Assembly: GCF_003610535.1 (NCBI RefSeq)
Contig: NZ_RAPN01000001.1
Coordinates: 2,405,320 to 2,469,319 of the forward strand
Length of the DNA stretch: 64,000 nt
Origin: Mangrovibacterium diazotrophicum
GTDB taxonomy: Bacteria > Bacteroidota > Bacteroidia > Bacteroidales > Prolixibacteraceae
Reading direction: 5' to 3'
Positions 8,162 to 16,717 of this stretch are shown piece by piece; position 1 is the first letter of the stretch; every line of letters starts with the position of its first letter. A program made the translations under genes and the position numbers. The notes beneath the pieces were generated by a model. The model made no database searches. It saw only the letters and a program-made list of their open reading frames with translations, and had not been told where the DNA came from.

Positions 8162-9304
8162 ATGAAAAATCTATTATGCATCGGGATGATGGCATTGGCC
8201 CTGTTCACCACAGGCGGTGCCTTTGCGGGGGCGGATGAAGCAGAAAAGCAGCCGGCCTTAAGCTTCTATGGAGGCTACAAAGGAGACTTTGTTTCGAATT
8301 TAAATGGAGGTATCAAAACGGGATCTACCTATTTAGGACTTGCCGATTTGTTCCTCGAACTGAATACGGAGAACGCCGGCCTGTGGAAAGGCGGCACGTT
8401 TATGCTGCACGGAGCAAACACACATGGAGGAGAGCCTTCGGCTGATTTGATCGGCGATTTCCAGGTTGTTTCCAATATTGAAGCCGGAAATCACACCTTC
8501 TTATATGAACTTTGGTATTGTCAGACGTTCGGAAACTTCCACACAACAATTGGTCTTCAGGACCTGAATGCTGAATTTGCCAATAGCGAGTTTGGCGGCC
8601 TTTTCATCAACAGCTCTTTCGGAATTCACTCTATCATTGCCGACAACATTGCAGCACCTATTTTCCCGTTGACTTCACCGGGTATCACCATTTGTTGGGA
8701 GGCAACCAGCCGACTGAACCTGAAAACAGCGATTTACAAGGGCTGTCCGATTGATTTTGATGACAATCCATACAACTTGAAATGGGACTTAAATTACTCC
8801 GACGCACTTTTATGGGTTGCCGAGGCAAACTTTCATTGCAGTGCCGACGAAGATTGTGCCCAACTGATTAAAGTGGGAACCTTCTACCACCAGCACTGTG
8901 AAGACGAAACCGTTTCGGATGATTTGGAATCGGACTACGGTTTCTATGTAGTCGGCGACCACCGCGTTAGCCCGGCAAAGGAATATGGCAAAGGACTCAG
9001 CGTTTTCTACCAATTGGGAGTTAGCCCCAGGAATGACAACGTTGGCTACATCGGTACCGGTATTCACTACACCGGACTGTTCTCGCAAAAAGGCAAAGAC
9101 ACGTTTGGCCTGGCGATGGCCAAAGGCGTGATGAATAAGGATGCCGGCAAAGACGAAACGACATTTGAATTGACATATAAGTTGCAACTAAACGATTATA
9201 TCTATTTCCAACCAGACATTCAATATGTAATCAATCCGCGAGGCACTGATGCCACTCTGGATAATGCCTTGGTTGGCCTGTTTCGATTAGGACTAGAATT
9301 TTAA
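8162..9304 (+). CDS. OprB-like outer-membrane porin, first gene of feo operon
   Basis: A 380-residue protein with a cleavable signal peptide (MKNLLCIGMMALALFTTGG AFAG). The frame extends to a TTG at 8156, but ATG 8162 gives a normal signal. The mature protein resembles the carbohydrate-selective porin OprB family: alternating beta strands, an early GLADLFLELNTENAGLW segment, a GLQDLNAEFANSEFGGLFINSSFG segment, and a C-terminal strand ending in Phe (LFRLGLEF). It lies 14 bp before feoAB, so it is probably co-transcribed. Family members are annotated as sugar porins, but here the context suggests passage of Fe2+ or a small ferrous complex across the outer membrane. Several Cys pairs are present (ICWEAT, KGCPID, HCSADEDC), unusual for a porin. 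Confidence 0.8.
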   Translation: MKNLLCIGMMALALFTTGGAFAGADEAEKQPALSFYGGYKGDFVSNLNGGIKTGSTYLGLADLFLELNTENAGLWKGGTFMLHGANTHGGEPSADLIGDFQVVSNIEAGNHTFLYELWYCQTFGNFHTTIGLQDLNAEFANSEFGGLFINSSFGIHSIIADNIAAPIFPLTSPGITICWEATSRLNLKTAIYKGCPIDFDDNPYNLKWDLNYSDALLWVAEANFHCSADEDCAQLIKVGTFYHQHCEDETVSDDLESDYGFYVVGDHRVSPAKEYGKGLSVFYQLGVSPRNDNVGYIGTGIHYTGLFSQKGKDTFGLAMAKGVMNKDAGKDETTFELTYKLQLNDYIYFQPDIQYVINPRGTDATLDNALVGLFRLGLEF

Positions 9305-9318
9305 AAACCTCAGACGCT

Positions 9319-11820
9319 ATGTTTTTACAAAACTCAGATAACAACACAAAAAGGCTGGCTGGTTTAAAAACCGGCGAGGAAGCCGTCATCAAATATGTAT
9401 TTGGTCAAGGTGCCTTCCGCAAGCGGATCTCAGAAATGGGATTTGTGAAAGGGCAAAAAGTGACCGTGATCAAAAACGCCCCGATGAAGGATCCGGTGGA
9501 ATATGAGATCATGGGCTACAAAGTTTCGCTGCGCCGCAGCGAGGCTGAAATGATCGAAGTAGTTGCCGAGAATGAAGCCGCTCAAATCCTGTCGGGCAAA
9601 TTCGAGGGGACTATCGACCAGCAGCGGCTGAAAGTATCGGGAGGCAAGAAAAGCAAAAATATCTCAGTTGCCCTGGTTGGTAACCCCAACTCGGGAAAAA
9701 CAACCTTGTTCAACTATGCTTCCGGATCGAAAGAGCGGGTTGGTAACTACGCCGGTGTCACCATCGATGCTAAAGAAGGCCGCTTCCGCCAAAACGATTT
9801 TTCGTTCCGCATTTCCGACTTGCCGGGAACTTATTCCATTACCGAATACTCGCCCGAAGAACTATTCGTGCGTAACCACATTGCCGAGCGCAAACCGGAT
9901 GTTGTGGTCAATGTGGTTGATGCCTCCAACCTGGAGCGCAACCTCTACCTGACCACGCAGCTGATCGACATGAACATCAAAGTGGTCATCGCCCTCAACA
10001 TGTATGACGAACTGCAACAAAAAGATGTCAAGTTCGATTACAAACGCCTGGGTGAGATGATAGGAATTCCAATCGTTCCGACAGTTGCATCAAAAGGCAA
10101 AGGTTTGAAAGAGCTTTTCAATAAAATCATTGAAGTTCATGAAGAGCGCGACCCAATCGTTCGCCACATCCACATCAACTACGGTGCCGACATAGAGCAG
10201 GCTATTTCGACCATTCAAACCGAAATTAAAAAAGACGAGACGCGCAATAAAAATTACTCAACCCGCTACCTGTCTATTAAATTACTGGAAGACGACAAAA
10301 ACACGCAGGAATTGCTGAAAAGCAATACCAATTACGAAGACGTGTTGAAGGTTGCAAATGACGAAATCGGTCGTTTGGAGCGCCTTCTGGGTGACAAATC
10401 GGAGACACTGATCGCCGACGCCAAGTACGGTTTTATTGCCGGTGCGCTGAAACAAACGTATAAACCGGGCGCTCAAACACGTCGCGAAAATAGTCGCGAA
10501 ATCGACAAAATTCTGACACACAAATTCTGGGGATTCCCGATTTTTATTTTCTTCATCTGGGCCACCTTCCAGCTAACCTTCACCCTGGGTAGCTACCCGA
10601 TGGACTGGATGGATGCCGGTATTGGCTGGCTTGGAGAAACTGTTGGCAACCTGATGCCCGACGGTGCGCTGAAGGACCTGATCGTCGACGGAATCATCGG
10701 CGGGGTTGGTGGTGTGATCATCTTCCTGCCCAACATCCTTATTTTGTTCTTCTGTATTTCGCTGATGGAAGACTCGGGCTATATGGCTCGTGCAGCATTC
10801 ATCATGGATAAGCTGATGCACAAAATGGGACTTCACGGCAAATCGTTCATCCCGCTGATTATGGGATTCGGATGTAACGTACCTGCTGTAATGGCCACCC
10901 GCACGCTCGACAACAAAAACGACCGTTTGCTCACCATGCTCATCATTCCGTTCATGTCGTGCAGCGCGCGTCTGCCGGTTTACGTGTTGCTGATTTCAGC
11001 CTTCTTTGTTGCACACCAGGGAGCCATTTTATTCCTAATCTATTTTATCGGGATTGCCTTGGCCGTATTGGTAGGCTTGCTGTTTAAGAAGACGCTGTTC
11101 GCGAAGAAAGAAGTGCCTTTTGTGATGGAACTTCCACCCTACCGGATGCCGACCCTGAAAAATACGACCATCCACATGTGGCACAAAGGACAGCAGTACT
11201 TGCGCAAAATGGGTACGGTCATTTTGTTCGCCTCCATCATTATCTGGGCAATGGGCTACTACCCGCGCAATGTGGAATATACACAGGATTACGACCAGCA
11301 AATTGCGCAGGTTGAAAACAACACGACACTGAACGAAGACCTAAAAAGTGAACAAATCGGGCAGTTGGAGCTTTCTAAAGAAGAAGAAAGATTGGAAAAA
11401 TCATACATCGGCCAAATGGGCCATTTCATTGAACCGGTTATTCAGCCTTTGGGCTTCGACTGGAAATTGGGAATGAGCATTATTACGGGGATGGCTGCCA
11501 AAGAAATTGTTGTAAGCTCGATGGGGGTACTTTACCATGCCGGCATGGAAGCGGACGAAACGTCGCAATCGCTCATGGAAAAACTCCAAAGCCAGACGTA
11601 CACCAGCGGCCCTAAAATTGGGCAAAAAGTATTTTCCCCCCTGGTGGCCTTTGGACTGATGATTTTTGTACTGATCTACTTCCCCTGTGTTGCGGTAGTT
11701 GCTGCCATCAAGAAGGAAGCCAACTGGAAATGGGCGATCTTCACGACGGTTTACACCACGGCGATTGCCTGGATCGCAGCCTTCGGGATCTACCAGATTG
11801 GAAGTTTATTTATTGGATAA
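9319..11820 (+). CDS. feoB: Ferrous iron transporter, FeoA-FeoB fusion
   Basis: Inner-membrane GTP-dependent Fe2+ transporter of 833 residues. Residues 1-80 are an SH3-like FeoA domain (GEEAVIKYVFGQGAFRKRISEMGF), fused to FeoB. The G domain has G1 GNPNSGKTT at 121-129, the switch region NYAGVTID, G3 DLPGTYS, G4 NMYDE and a G5-like VASKG. The membrane part includes the Gate motifs IPLIMGFGCNVPAVMATRT and FMSCSARLPVYVLL, then a second Gate with GMAAKEIVVSS. Fusion of FeoA to FeoB is usual in Bacteroidota. The gene sits between the porin and a small Cys-rich protein, and the three likely form one operon. Confidence 0.97.
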   Translation: MFLQNSDNNTKRLAGLKTGEEAVIKYVFGQGAFRKRISEMGFVKGQKVTVIKNAPMKDPVEYEIMGYKVSLRRSEAEMIEVVAENEAAQILSGKFEGTIDQQRLKVSGGKKSKNISVALVGNPNSGKTTLFNYASGSKERVGNYAGVTIDAKEGRFRQNDFSFRISDLPGTYSITEYSPEELFVRNHIAERKPDVVVNVVDASNLERNLYLTTQLIDMNIKVVIALNMYDELQQKDVKFDYKRLGEMIGIPIVPTVASKGKGLKELFNKIIEVHEERDPIVRHIHINYGADIEQAISTIQTEIKKDETRNKNYSTRYLSIKLLEDDKNTQELLKSNTNYEDVLKVANDEIGRLERLLGDKSETLIADAKYGFIAGALKQTYKPGAQTRRENSREIDKILTHKFWGFPIFIFFIWATFQLTFTLGSYPMDWMDAGIGWLGETVGNLMPDGALKDLIVDGIIGGVGGVIIFLPNILILFFCISLMEDSGYMARAAFIMDKLMHKMGLHGKSFIPLIMGFGCNVPAVMATRTLDNKNDRLLTMLIIPFMSCSARLPVYVLLISAFFVAHQGAILFLIYFIGIALAVLVGLLFKKTLFAKKEVPFVMELPPYRMPTLKNTTIHMWHKGQQYLRKMGTVILFASIIIWAMGYYPRNVEYTQDYDQQIAQVENNTTLNEDLKSEQIGQLELSKEEERLEKSYIGQMGHFIEPVIQPLGFDWKLGMSIITGMAAKEIVVSSMGVLYHAGMEADETSQSLMEKLQSQTYTSGPKIGQKVFSPLVAFGLMIFVLIYFPCVAVVAAIKKEANWKWAIFTTVYTTAIAWIAAFGIYQIGSLFIG

Positions 11821-11902
11821 CCGGATGTTCGGATTGCAGGATAACCAGACCGGAAGATGTCTCAAAATCCAGTAATCCGAAAATCTAAAAATCTTGACAA
11901 AA

Positions 11903-12130
11903 ATGATTCAAAATATTATCGCTCTGATCATTGTCGCAGTCGTTGTTATTAAAGTTGGATACAACACGTACAAAGCGTTAATCACCAAAGAAAAGGGATT
12001 ATGCGGAGGGTGTGCAAGCTGCGATCTCAAACGTGAGTTAAAAAAGAAGGGAAAACTTCATCCGCTCAACCGACAGGAGTTGAAAGCTTTTAAAAAAGGT
12101 GAAATTCGTTTTGCCGGAAAGCACGACTAA
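11903..12130 (+). CDS. FeoB-associated Cys-rich membrane protein
   Basis: A 75-residue protein with one N-terminal membrane helix (IIALIIVAVVVIKVGYNTY) followed by a CxxCxxC motif (GLCGGCASC) and a basic tail. This matches the small Cys-rich protein family found next to feoB, which plays the place of FeoC in many bacteria. The likely role is to assist or regulate FeoB at the membrane through a metal or Fe-S site. ATG 11903 is preferred over the in-frame TTG at 11894. Spacing of 82 bp from feoB is filled by an ATCC-rich degenerate repeat. Confidence 0.85.
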   Translation: MIQNIIALIIVAVVVIKVGYNTYKALITKEKGLCGGCASCDLKRELKKKGKLHPLNRQELKAFKKGEIRFAGKHD

Positions 12131-12188
12131 GCATTCAGATCGATAATTCAATTCAGGCAGATTAGCTGCCAGAGGTTCAACATAGCAA

Positions 12189-12226
12189 CAGAAAGGCTGT
12201 TTCGAAAGATTCGGCCTTTCTGTTTG
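12189..12226 (+). terminator. feo operon terminator
   Basis: CAGAAAGGC / GCCTTTCTG, a 9-bp stem with a 16-base loop, followed by a short T run, 59 bp after the last feo operon gene. Confidence 0.65.
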
Positions 12227-12392
12227 ATGCAAAAATGCCTTTGCCCGAGACTAACCAAAGGTTGTGAAAGTTGAAACACGAACGACTATTCGGTTGTCAT
12301 GGTTGTCAAAAAGTTGTCGGGGTATCCTCCAATCGGTATAAACGCCTTGTTCTATCTCGTCTTTACGTCTCGGCGGGCCTAACTTTCAGTAC

Positions 12393-12424
12393 AAAAAAAG
12401 AGCCTCCGTTGCAAACGAAGGCTC
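12393..12424 (-). terminator. S9 peptidase terminator
   Basis: On the minus strand, a stem GAGCCTTCGTT / AACGGAGGCTC (one G.U pair, TTGC-type loop) is followed by seven T residues. Confidence 0.85.
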
Positions 12425-12439
12425 CTCTCAATCTTTAAC

Positions 12440-14956
12440 TCAGAACTGCTTATCCGGATACATTTCATTCCACTCATCCGGTTGGTTCTTCAGTTTTTTA
12501 TCGAACCACGACATTATCGTCTGGTGCCACTCAATCCGTTTTTTGTAATCCAGAATGTGGTGATCCTGCCCGTCAACCAGCACCATCTCCACATCTTTTC
12601 CCAAAATCTTCAGGGCTGCATAATATTGCAAACTCTCACCAACAGGCACGTTGGTATCAGAAGTTCCGTGTAACAACAGGATTGAATTCTGAAATTTATC
12701 GGCATTATAAATCGGGCTGTTGTCGACATAAATATCCTTGCGGTTCCAGGGATAGCTTCCTTTGGTTGCTCCGGCACTGTACGAATAGCCCCAATAGCCC
12801 TCGCCCCAGTAACTGGTAATGGCACTAATGCCCGCATGCGCAATGGCAGTCTTGAACAGATCAGTTCGGGTTTGCAGCAACATGGTTGTGAATCCGCCAT
12901 ACGAAGCACCGATACAGCCTACATTCTGAGCATCTGCCGAAGGGTGTGCTGCCAGGAACTTCTGCGTTCCCTCAATGATGTCGTCAATCGCGTCACGGCC
13001 CCAGCCGTTCACATGTAAAGCTGAGAAATCCTGCCCAAAGCCTGTCGCACCGCTGGGCTGCAGAATATAAACCAGGTACCCGTTGGCTGCCCAGGTATTG
13101 GCCGGGTAACGACCACCAAACGACCGACTAATCGGAGATGTTCCTCCATAATAATTCACAATCAACGGGTATTTCTTTGCCGGATCGTAATTCACCGGGT
13201 AATAGATTCGCCCATAAATAGTCGTTCCTGTTGCATTCGTAAAATTCCAATCCTCGTTCTTCCCAAACTCCACGTCAGCTAATTGCTGCTCCTTCGGGTA
13301 ATCCAACAATTCAGCTTTTCCACGTTCAAGGTTCAGCATGTACAATTTTTCAGGTGAGCTAATGCTTGTTCCCTCAAACACGGCCAGCGACTTCTCGCGG
13401 GCATAATCAATCGGGCCAAGCACATCAACCGGCAATTCAATCGGGGTATATTTTTTCGTTTTCAGGTTGAAACGGTACAAGCGAACGTAATCCTTTTCGG
13501 TTACCGACAAGTAAATATTTCCATTGGCAGACCAATAAGCATTGTTGATCGCCGGATCAAAATCGCGGCTCAACGCTTCTGCTTTTTTCGTTTCCATGTT
13601 AAAAAGATAGAGCTGGGTATCGTAACTGTTTGGGATTCTACCTTCGCTCACATTTACTCCCAAATCGCCAAAACACTCCGGACCACCGGTAACCAGCAGC
13701 TGTTTGCCATCAGGCGAATACTGACACGAACCACCGTAAGGTTTTTCGCTCCAAACAGTGTCAATCTGCATGGTTTGGACATCCATTTCGTATAAGTTTT
13801 GCTTGCTAAACGGAACCTCCGAGTAATCCATCCGTTCGGTTGAGAACAATATTTTGGTGCCATCTAGCTGGATATCCTGCAAACTGGCCGACAGATAACC
13901 TGCGGTGAGCGGACTAACAAGCCCTGATTTCAAATCCAGTAAATACAGGTAGGAACGATTACGGAAATACGGAAGGCGATCATCGTTACCGTAAACCCGC
14001 TTCAAATCACCATGCTTTTCGGCTTCGACTGACTGCGAATAAATCAAAAAGTCTTCGTTTGGCGACCATGTGACCGCCCCTAAATCCTGAATTGCGGAGG
14101 CTACTTTTTGTTCTTCTCCGGTATTCAGGTCGTAAATAAACAGGTCCGACGTACCATCTTTCGCCACTGAATAGGTCAACCGATCGGTCTTCGGCATCCA
14201 GCCGGAGCTGTAACCTTCTGCATTGCGAATCACAAATACATTCTTCTTTTGCTCCAAATCGTAAACCCGCGCATGTTTGCTCGTTTTTCCGCTCCCGGGA
14301 ATCACTTCACTGTAATTGACCAGCACATATTTCCCCGATGGTGATATTTTAGCCGATGAAATGCTTTCGCCATTCAACACATCGTAAATGGTGAATGTCC
14401 GTTTTTCGTTCGTCGTCCAGCCGAGTCGGGCTTCACTCAAATCGTTGGCCGTTGCCAAACTCGCCGCAAACTTTGTTTTGGCATCTGTGCTGATCAACTT
14501 CAGAAACAGTTGATGTTTGCCCGTCTCCAATGTCAGATCCACATCCACCGAAGTCTCGCTTAATTTCGGCTGCGACTTCAGTTTTTGTCCATCCAGATAC
14601 AGCTCGAACAAGGCATTGGTTGCAATCGTCATTTTGGCTTTCACCCAGCGGTCGGTTGTAAGGTAACCAGCCAGCTGAACCAGTTGATTTTCGCCGTCCA
14701 CGGCTGACAGCAAACTATCGCCGGCTAGTTTCAACCCTGGCCACGATTTTGTTTCAGGGCGCTCGTCCAGTTGAGCCTTTTCTAGCAAATCAGCGCGCTC
14801 GAACTTCTTACCGTCAGTTGATCCGTCGGCAGCAAAGGCGGGCAGGTACATTTGAATAAAATCCGTGGTCTTCCACTCGCTGCAACTTATTTTATTTTGA
14901 GCAAAAACAAGATTAGCTGCCCCAAAAAGCAGCAGGCCAAAAAGTAACTTTTTCAT
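12440..14956 (-). CDS. Secreted S9 family prolyl oligopeptidase-like peptidase
   Basis: Serine peptidase of 838 residues with a signal peptide (MKKLLFGLLLFGAANLVFAQ), so periplasmic or exported. A beta-propeller region of WD40/PD40-like repeats fills roughly residues 180-540, and a C-terminal alpha/beta-hydrolase domain carries the triad Ser685 (GASYGG), Asp767 (HGTSDTNVP) and His799/800 (GQDHHIL). It probably trims peptides, as DPP-IV-like or acylaminoacyl peptidases do. The frame could begin at 15013, but a TATTTTTG -7 box at 14999-15006 lies downstream of that codon, so the start at 14956 is preferred. Confidence 0.92.
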   Translation of the reverse strand: MKKLLFGLLLFGAANLVFAQNKISCSEWKTTDFIQMYLPAFAADGSTDGKKFERADLLEKAQLDERPETKSWPGLKLAGDSLLSAVDGENQLVQLAGYLTTDRWVKAKMTIATNALFELYLDGQKLKSQPKLSETSVDVDLTLETGKHQLFLKLISTDAKTKFAASLATANDLSEARLGWTTNEKRTFTIYDVLNGESISSAKISPSGKYVLVNYSEVIPGSGKTSKHARVYDLEQKKNVFVIRNAEGYSSGWMPKTDRLTYSVAKDGTSDLFIYDLNTGEEQKVASAIQDLGAVTWSPNEDFLIYSQSVEAEKHGDLKRVYGNDDRLPYFRNRSYLYLLDLKSGLVSPLTAGYLSASLQDIQLDGTKILFSTERMDYSEVPFSKQNLYEMDVQTMQIDTVWSEKPYGGSCQYSPDGKQLLVTGGPECFGDLGVNVSEGRIPNSYDTQLYLFNMETKKAEALSRDFDPAINNAYWSANGNIYLSVTEKDYVRLYRFNLKTKKYTPIELPVDVLGPIDYAREKSLAVFEGTSISSPEKLYMLNLERGKAELLDYPKEQQLADVEFGKNEDWNFTNATGTTIYGRIYYPVNYDPAKKYPLIVNYYGGTSPISRSFGGRYPANTWAANGYLVYILQPSGATGFGQDFSALHVNGWGRDAIDDIIEGTQKFLAAHPSADAQNVGCIGASYGGFTTMLLQTRTDLFKTAIAHAGISAITSYWGEGYWGYSYSAGATKGSYPWNRKDIYVDNSPIYNADKFQNSILLLHGTSDTNVPVGESLQYYAALKILGKDVEMVLVDGQDHHILDYKKRIEWHQTIMSWFDKKLKNQPDEWNEMYPDKQF

Positions 14957-14998
14957 CGGCTTTATCTTTTTTATCTGATCGATTGGAATCGAATAGTT

Positions 14999-15006
14999 CA
15001 AAAATA
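14999..15006 (-). promoter_or_regulatory. S9 peptidase -7 promoter box
   Basis: Plus-strand CAAAAATA reads TATTTTTG on the minus strand, matching TAnnTTTG, about 43 bp upstream of the chosen ATG. It decides the start codon because the longer frame would begin upstream of the transcript. Confidence 0.6.
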
Positions 15007-15151
15007 AGAACATTTAACAGCCAGCAATATGATAAAGTCCAGCAAAAAGATAAATAAACACAAACCACCCAGTTCTGCGAAACTCGTTTCTGCGATTTCA
15101 GTATAATTTATTAATTCACGACAGACACGGAAAACCTAAAACTGAAAGACG

Positions 15152-15499
15152 ATGGAACGAGAATTAAATCAAATTGAACAGGAAATTCTGGATATCCTTT
15201 ACCACGAAGGCAATCCGGCAGAGTGGTCGCTCCAGCGCGTTTTGAACGCACAAGATACCAACGGCAAACAGCGTTTGCACGATTTCAAAGGATCTGAAAT
15301 CCAGTACGCCAAGAAGAACTTGGCACGCATGGGTTTGATTGAAGTGATTGAGGCACAACGTCGGCACGATCTGGAAGAAGGAGACGGTTTTACGCGCGTT
15401 GGCGACGATGTCACCTTTTATTACTACGACCTGGACAAGAAGCTAAAAATTACGAATGAAGGCATGAACTGGTGCCAGCATCATCTCGAAAAACTGTAA
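15152..15499 (+). CDS. Small winged-helix-like protein, unknown
   Basis: A 115-residue protein I do not recognise. The start (LNQIEQEILDILYHEGNPAEWSL) and the segment KKNLARMGLIEVIEAQRRHDLEEGDGF followed by LKITNEGMNWCQHHL look like a winged helix-turn-helix with a terminal LTxxG-type helix, as in small transcriptional regulators. No signal or membrane segment. It stands alone, with its own GC-rich hairpin at 15517-15546. A DNA-binding role is inferred only from the pattern. Confidence 0.7.
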   Translation: MERELNQIEQEILDILYHEGNPAEWSLQRVLNAQDTNGKQRLHDFKGSEIQYAKKNLARMGLIEVIEAQRRHDLEEGDGFTRVGDDVTFYYYDLDKKLKITNEGMNWCQHHLEKL

Positions 15500-15516
15500 C
15501 CGAAGATCAAACATTC

Positions 15517-15546
15517 AGGGCCGGTATTTTTGCCGGCCTAATCTTT
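15517..15546 (+). terminator. Terminator after small wHTH-like gene
   Basis: GGGCCGG-TATTTTTG-CCGGCCT hairpin followed by a T-rich stretch, 18 bp after the stop codon. Confidence 0.7.
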
Positions 15547-15596
15547 TCTTTCCATTAACTGTTTATTACCAAACGACCAGCAACTGCGAATAGAAA

Positions 15597-15624
15597 TTGA
15601 GTCTGCTCAATATTCGTAACTTTG
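15597..15624 (+). promoter_or_regulatory. Promoter of ATP-grasp/gshA pair
   Basis: TTG at 15597-15599 and TAACTTTG at 15617-15624, 17 bp apart, match the Bacteroidota -33 and -7 elements. The ATG follows 23 bp downstream. Confidence 0.65.
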
Positions 15625-15646
15625 GTCGGCCAACGAGAAACAAACA

Positions 15647-16648
15647 ATGGAGAAGAGTAACTACAACTTTACACCTTTGCCCGGATACGAGCAATTTGAG
15701 GCCACTACACAAATTATTATTGCCGAGGTTTTGCGCCGGAATTTACCCCTTGAGATCATCGACGAAACCAACAACCTGATTGCCGTAACCTACGAGGGAA
15801 AAGAATACATCATTCACGAAGGCACCATTTCAGATGCCAACAGCCTGATTGCTTACTGGATTTCCAACGACAAATGGATGACCCGCCAGTTCCTGAAACG
15901 AAAAGGAATTCGCCAGGCCAACGGGGTGCTTTTGCAAAACGGGTACGATTCCGCTGTGCTAAAAACAATCAGTTTTCCGGCAGTGGTAAAACCAGCCGAC
16001 ACGGATCACGGCATCGCAGTAAGCACCAATATCCGGAATAACGACGAATTGAATGAGGCCGTTGAACGCGCCTTCCGACACTCAAAAAGGGTGATTGTAG
16101 AAGAGTATTTTGCTGGGCAGGAATACCGTTTTTTGGTGATTGATGGAAAAGTTCGGGCAATCGCTTTCCGCGAACCGGCCAACATTACCGGCGACGGCAT
16201 CCAAAGCGTTGAACAACTCATCGCTGCCAAGAACCAAGGCCGGGGAACCGACTACCGCCACCCGCTTTTACAAATCAAAGTTGACGAAGAGGTGCAGCGA
16301 CATTTGAAAGCACAGTCGATTGGAATGGACACCGTTTTAACGAAAGGTGAAAAAATCTACCTGCGGAAAAACTCGAATTTGAGCACCGGTGGCGACAGCG
16401 TTGACGTGACCGATAACATGCCCGACTTTTACAAAAATATAGCAGAGCAGGCAGCCCTGGCAGCTGACCTCAACATTGCAGGTATCGACATCATCATCGA
16501 CGACTGGACAGCCGAACCGGGCGAGGAACATTACATCGTAGTGGAGCTGAACGCACCGGCCATGCTGTCGATGCACAATTTCCCGTACATCGGTAAAAAC
16601 CGTCAGGTTGAAAAATACGTTTTAGACAGCATCCTGAGATCGAAATAA
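15647..16648 (+). CDS. ATP-grasp ligase, probable glutathione synthetase-like
   Basis: A 333-residue ATP-grasp enzyme resembling the C-terminal module of bifunctional GshF and the ATP-grasp part of cyanophycin synthetase, not the classical proteobacterial GshB. Visible motifs: lid/ATP segment FPAVVKPADTDHGIAVSTNI, VIVEEYFAGQEYRFLVIDGKV, and the metal-binding end GIDIIIDDW...VVELNAPAMLSMHNFP. Next gene on the same strand, 69 bp away, is a glutamate-cysteine ligase, so the likely reaction is addition of Gly (or another acceptor) to gamma-Glu-Cys. A small inverted repeat lies in the spacer. Product specificity cannot be read from sequence. Confidence 0.82.
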   Translation: MEKSNYNFTPLPGYEQFEATTQIIIAEVLRRNLPLEIIDETNNLIAVTYEGKEYIIHEGTISDANSLIAYWISNDKWMTRQFLKRKGIRQANGVLLQNGYDSAVLKTISFPAVVKPADTDHGIAVSTNIRNNDELNEAVERAFRHSKRVIVEEYFAGQEYRFLVIDGKVRAIAFREPANITGDGIQSVEQLIAAKNQGRGTDYRHPLLQIKVDEEVQRHLKAQSIGMDTVLTKGEKIYLRKNSNLSTGGDSVDVTDNMPDFYKNIAEQAALAADLNIAGIDIIIDDWTAEPGEEHYIVVELNAPAMLSMHNFPYIGKNRQVEKYVLDSILRSK

Positions 16649-16670
16649 CAAAGCATAAAAAAACAAATTC

Positions 16671-16692
16671 CAGGTTTCAAATTCCAAACCTG
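16671..16692. repeat. Small inverted repeat between ligase genes
   Basis: CAGGTTT-N8-AAACCTG, an exact 7-bp inverted repeat within an AAATTCCA-rich low-complexity stretch. No T run follows, so it is more likely a degenerate intergenic repeat or mRNA hairpin than a terminator. Confidence 0.5.
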
Positions 16693-16717
16693 AAACTTAG
16701 AACTTGCAACTCATCCC

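Larger units (their letters stand above)
12131..12439. other. Convergent intergenic region, two terminators
   Basis: The 309-bp gap holds the terminator of the feo operon, a short run of GTTGTC repeats near 12293-12325, and the terminator of the S9 peptidase gene on the opposite strand. No gene is supported. Confidence 0.75.
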
